A stretch of 64,000 nt of DNA, from contig VBBN01000037.1 of assembly GCA_005888735.1 (NCBI GenBank), forward strand, positions 1 through 64,000. The letters run 5' to 3'. Within the stretch, counting starts at the first letter, position 1. Each line of letters opens with the position of its first letter. A program made the translations under genes and the position numbers. This stretch comes from Candidatus Bathyarchaeota archaeon (lineage in GTDB: Archaea > Thermoproteota > Bathyarchaeia > 40CM-2-53-6). Under the pieces are notes generated by a model that searched no databases, had not been told where the DNA came from, and saw only the letters and a program-made list of their open reading frames with translations. Shown piece by piece: positions 63,716 to 64,000 of the stretch.

Positions 63716-63922
63716 ATGTTCACCTGTGCGAAATGCAACAATCGAGACTTTCAGTTGACGCAACTTTCTGAGATGAGATTATTGGCCGAGTGTGCGTCAT
63801 GTGGTTCATCATTTATCATGGATACTGTTAGTGAGAAAAAAGCGCGTGTCGAAGCTTCAGATCCCAACCAGCATTTGATCTGGAACTGGAAGGATGAAAA
63901 GTGGCTTCCAGCGTCCCGGTGA
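63716..63922 (+). CDS. Small zinc-ribbon protein
   Basis: A 68-residue protein with FTCAKCNNRD and ECASCGSSF, the two CxxC knuckles of a zinc ribbon, followed by a short acidic-basic tail ending WNWKDEKWLPASR. It begins with ATG next to the tRNA-Arg gene. Many archaea have such one-ribbon proteins, often RNA or DNA binding; the role is unknown. Confidence 0.7.
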   Translation: MFTCAKCNNRDFQLTQLSEMRLLAECASCGSSFIMDTVSEKKARVEASDPNQHLIWNWKDEKWLPASR

Positions 63923-64000
63923 TTGAGCACTCAGCTTCTCTGGCTAAGAGGAACATAGTGCTGTTCTTCAGGTCCCACGTACTCAGTCAAGGGACGCATC

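Noticed and set aside
1-64000. CRISPR array
   Set aside because: No regularly spaced short direct repeats were seen on scanning; the only dispersed repeats are the four 150-220 bp copies.

Overview
The window comes from an archaeon, most likely of the TACK side (Thermoproteota, for example a Nitrososphaeria- or Bathyarchaeia-like lineage). The evidence is ribosomal protein S25e, RNA polymerase subunit K, a thermosome subunit, family B DNA polymerase, archaeal ATP-dependent DNA ligase, split GMP synthase (separate amidotransferase and PP-loop subunits), class I lysyl-tRNA synthetase, archaeal-type phosphopantetheine adenylyltransferase, CofE of F420 synthesis, archaeal-type myo-inositol-phosphate synthase and TATA-like boxes 20-30 bp before several starts. 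GTG and TTG starts are frequent. The genus cannot be named from sequence alone.

Region 1 (about 1-22.5 kb) is gene-poor and accessory. It opens with two secreted proteins (a PKD plus beta-propeller protein cut by the window edge, and a signal-peptide protein with a C-terminal dockerin). Then comes a stretch full of broken genes: a nitroreductase fragment, a GNAT acetyltransferase, zinc-ribbon proteins, a two-helix membrane protein, a small heat-shock protein and a truncated DEAD-box helicase. Intact genes here are an MDR oxidoreductase, a methyltransferase, a double Lrp/AsnC ligand-binding-domain protein, a tandem GNAT protein and a DExH helicase. A provirus-like remnant follows (degenerate terminase large subunit, two-helix membrane protein, winged-helix-like protein, intact tyrosine recombinase at 17.9-21.5 kb).

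Region 2 (about 22.5-63 kb) is core chromosome: nucleotide hygiene (HD phosphohydrolase plus dCTP deaminase-like protein), membrane glycosyltransferases, carbamate kinase, DNA ligase, agmatinase with an HPr-kinase/PEPCK-like P-loop protein, topoisomerase IA, phosphoglycerate mutase, an RsmB-like rRNA methyltransferase, PolB, CofE, Ino1, PyrF, S25e, a cyclic 2,3-diphosphoglycerate synthetase-like protein, a DegT aminotransferase, thermosome, RpoK, RimI-like acetyltransferases, an M50 protease, 3-hydroxyacyl-CoA dehydrogenase with a corrinoid-protein relative, a tandem-AAA plus Lon protease fusion, GMP synthase and LysS. The window closes with a tRNA-Arg(GCG), a tRNA-like fragment and a zinc-ribbon gene.

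Three points stand out. A family of about 150-220 bp non-coding repeats occurs four times, always just 3' of a plus-strand gene and in the same orientation. A membrane protein is followed by a protein with two AAA+ modules and a Lon-type protease domain, an unusual arrangement. Single-base frameshifts or missing canonical starts affect even conserved housekeeping genes (polB, apgM, M50 protease, agmatinase, ligase, cofE). Either the sequence carries indel errors or these genes use recoding, so reading-frame calls here need care.
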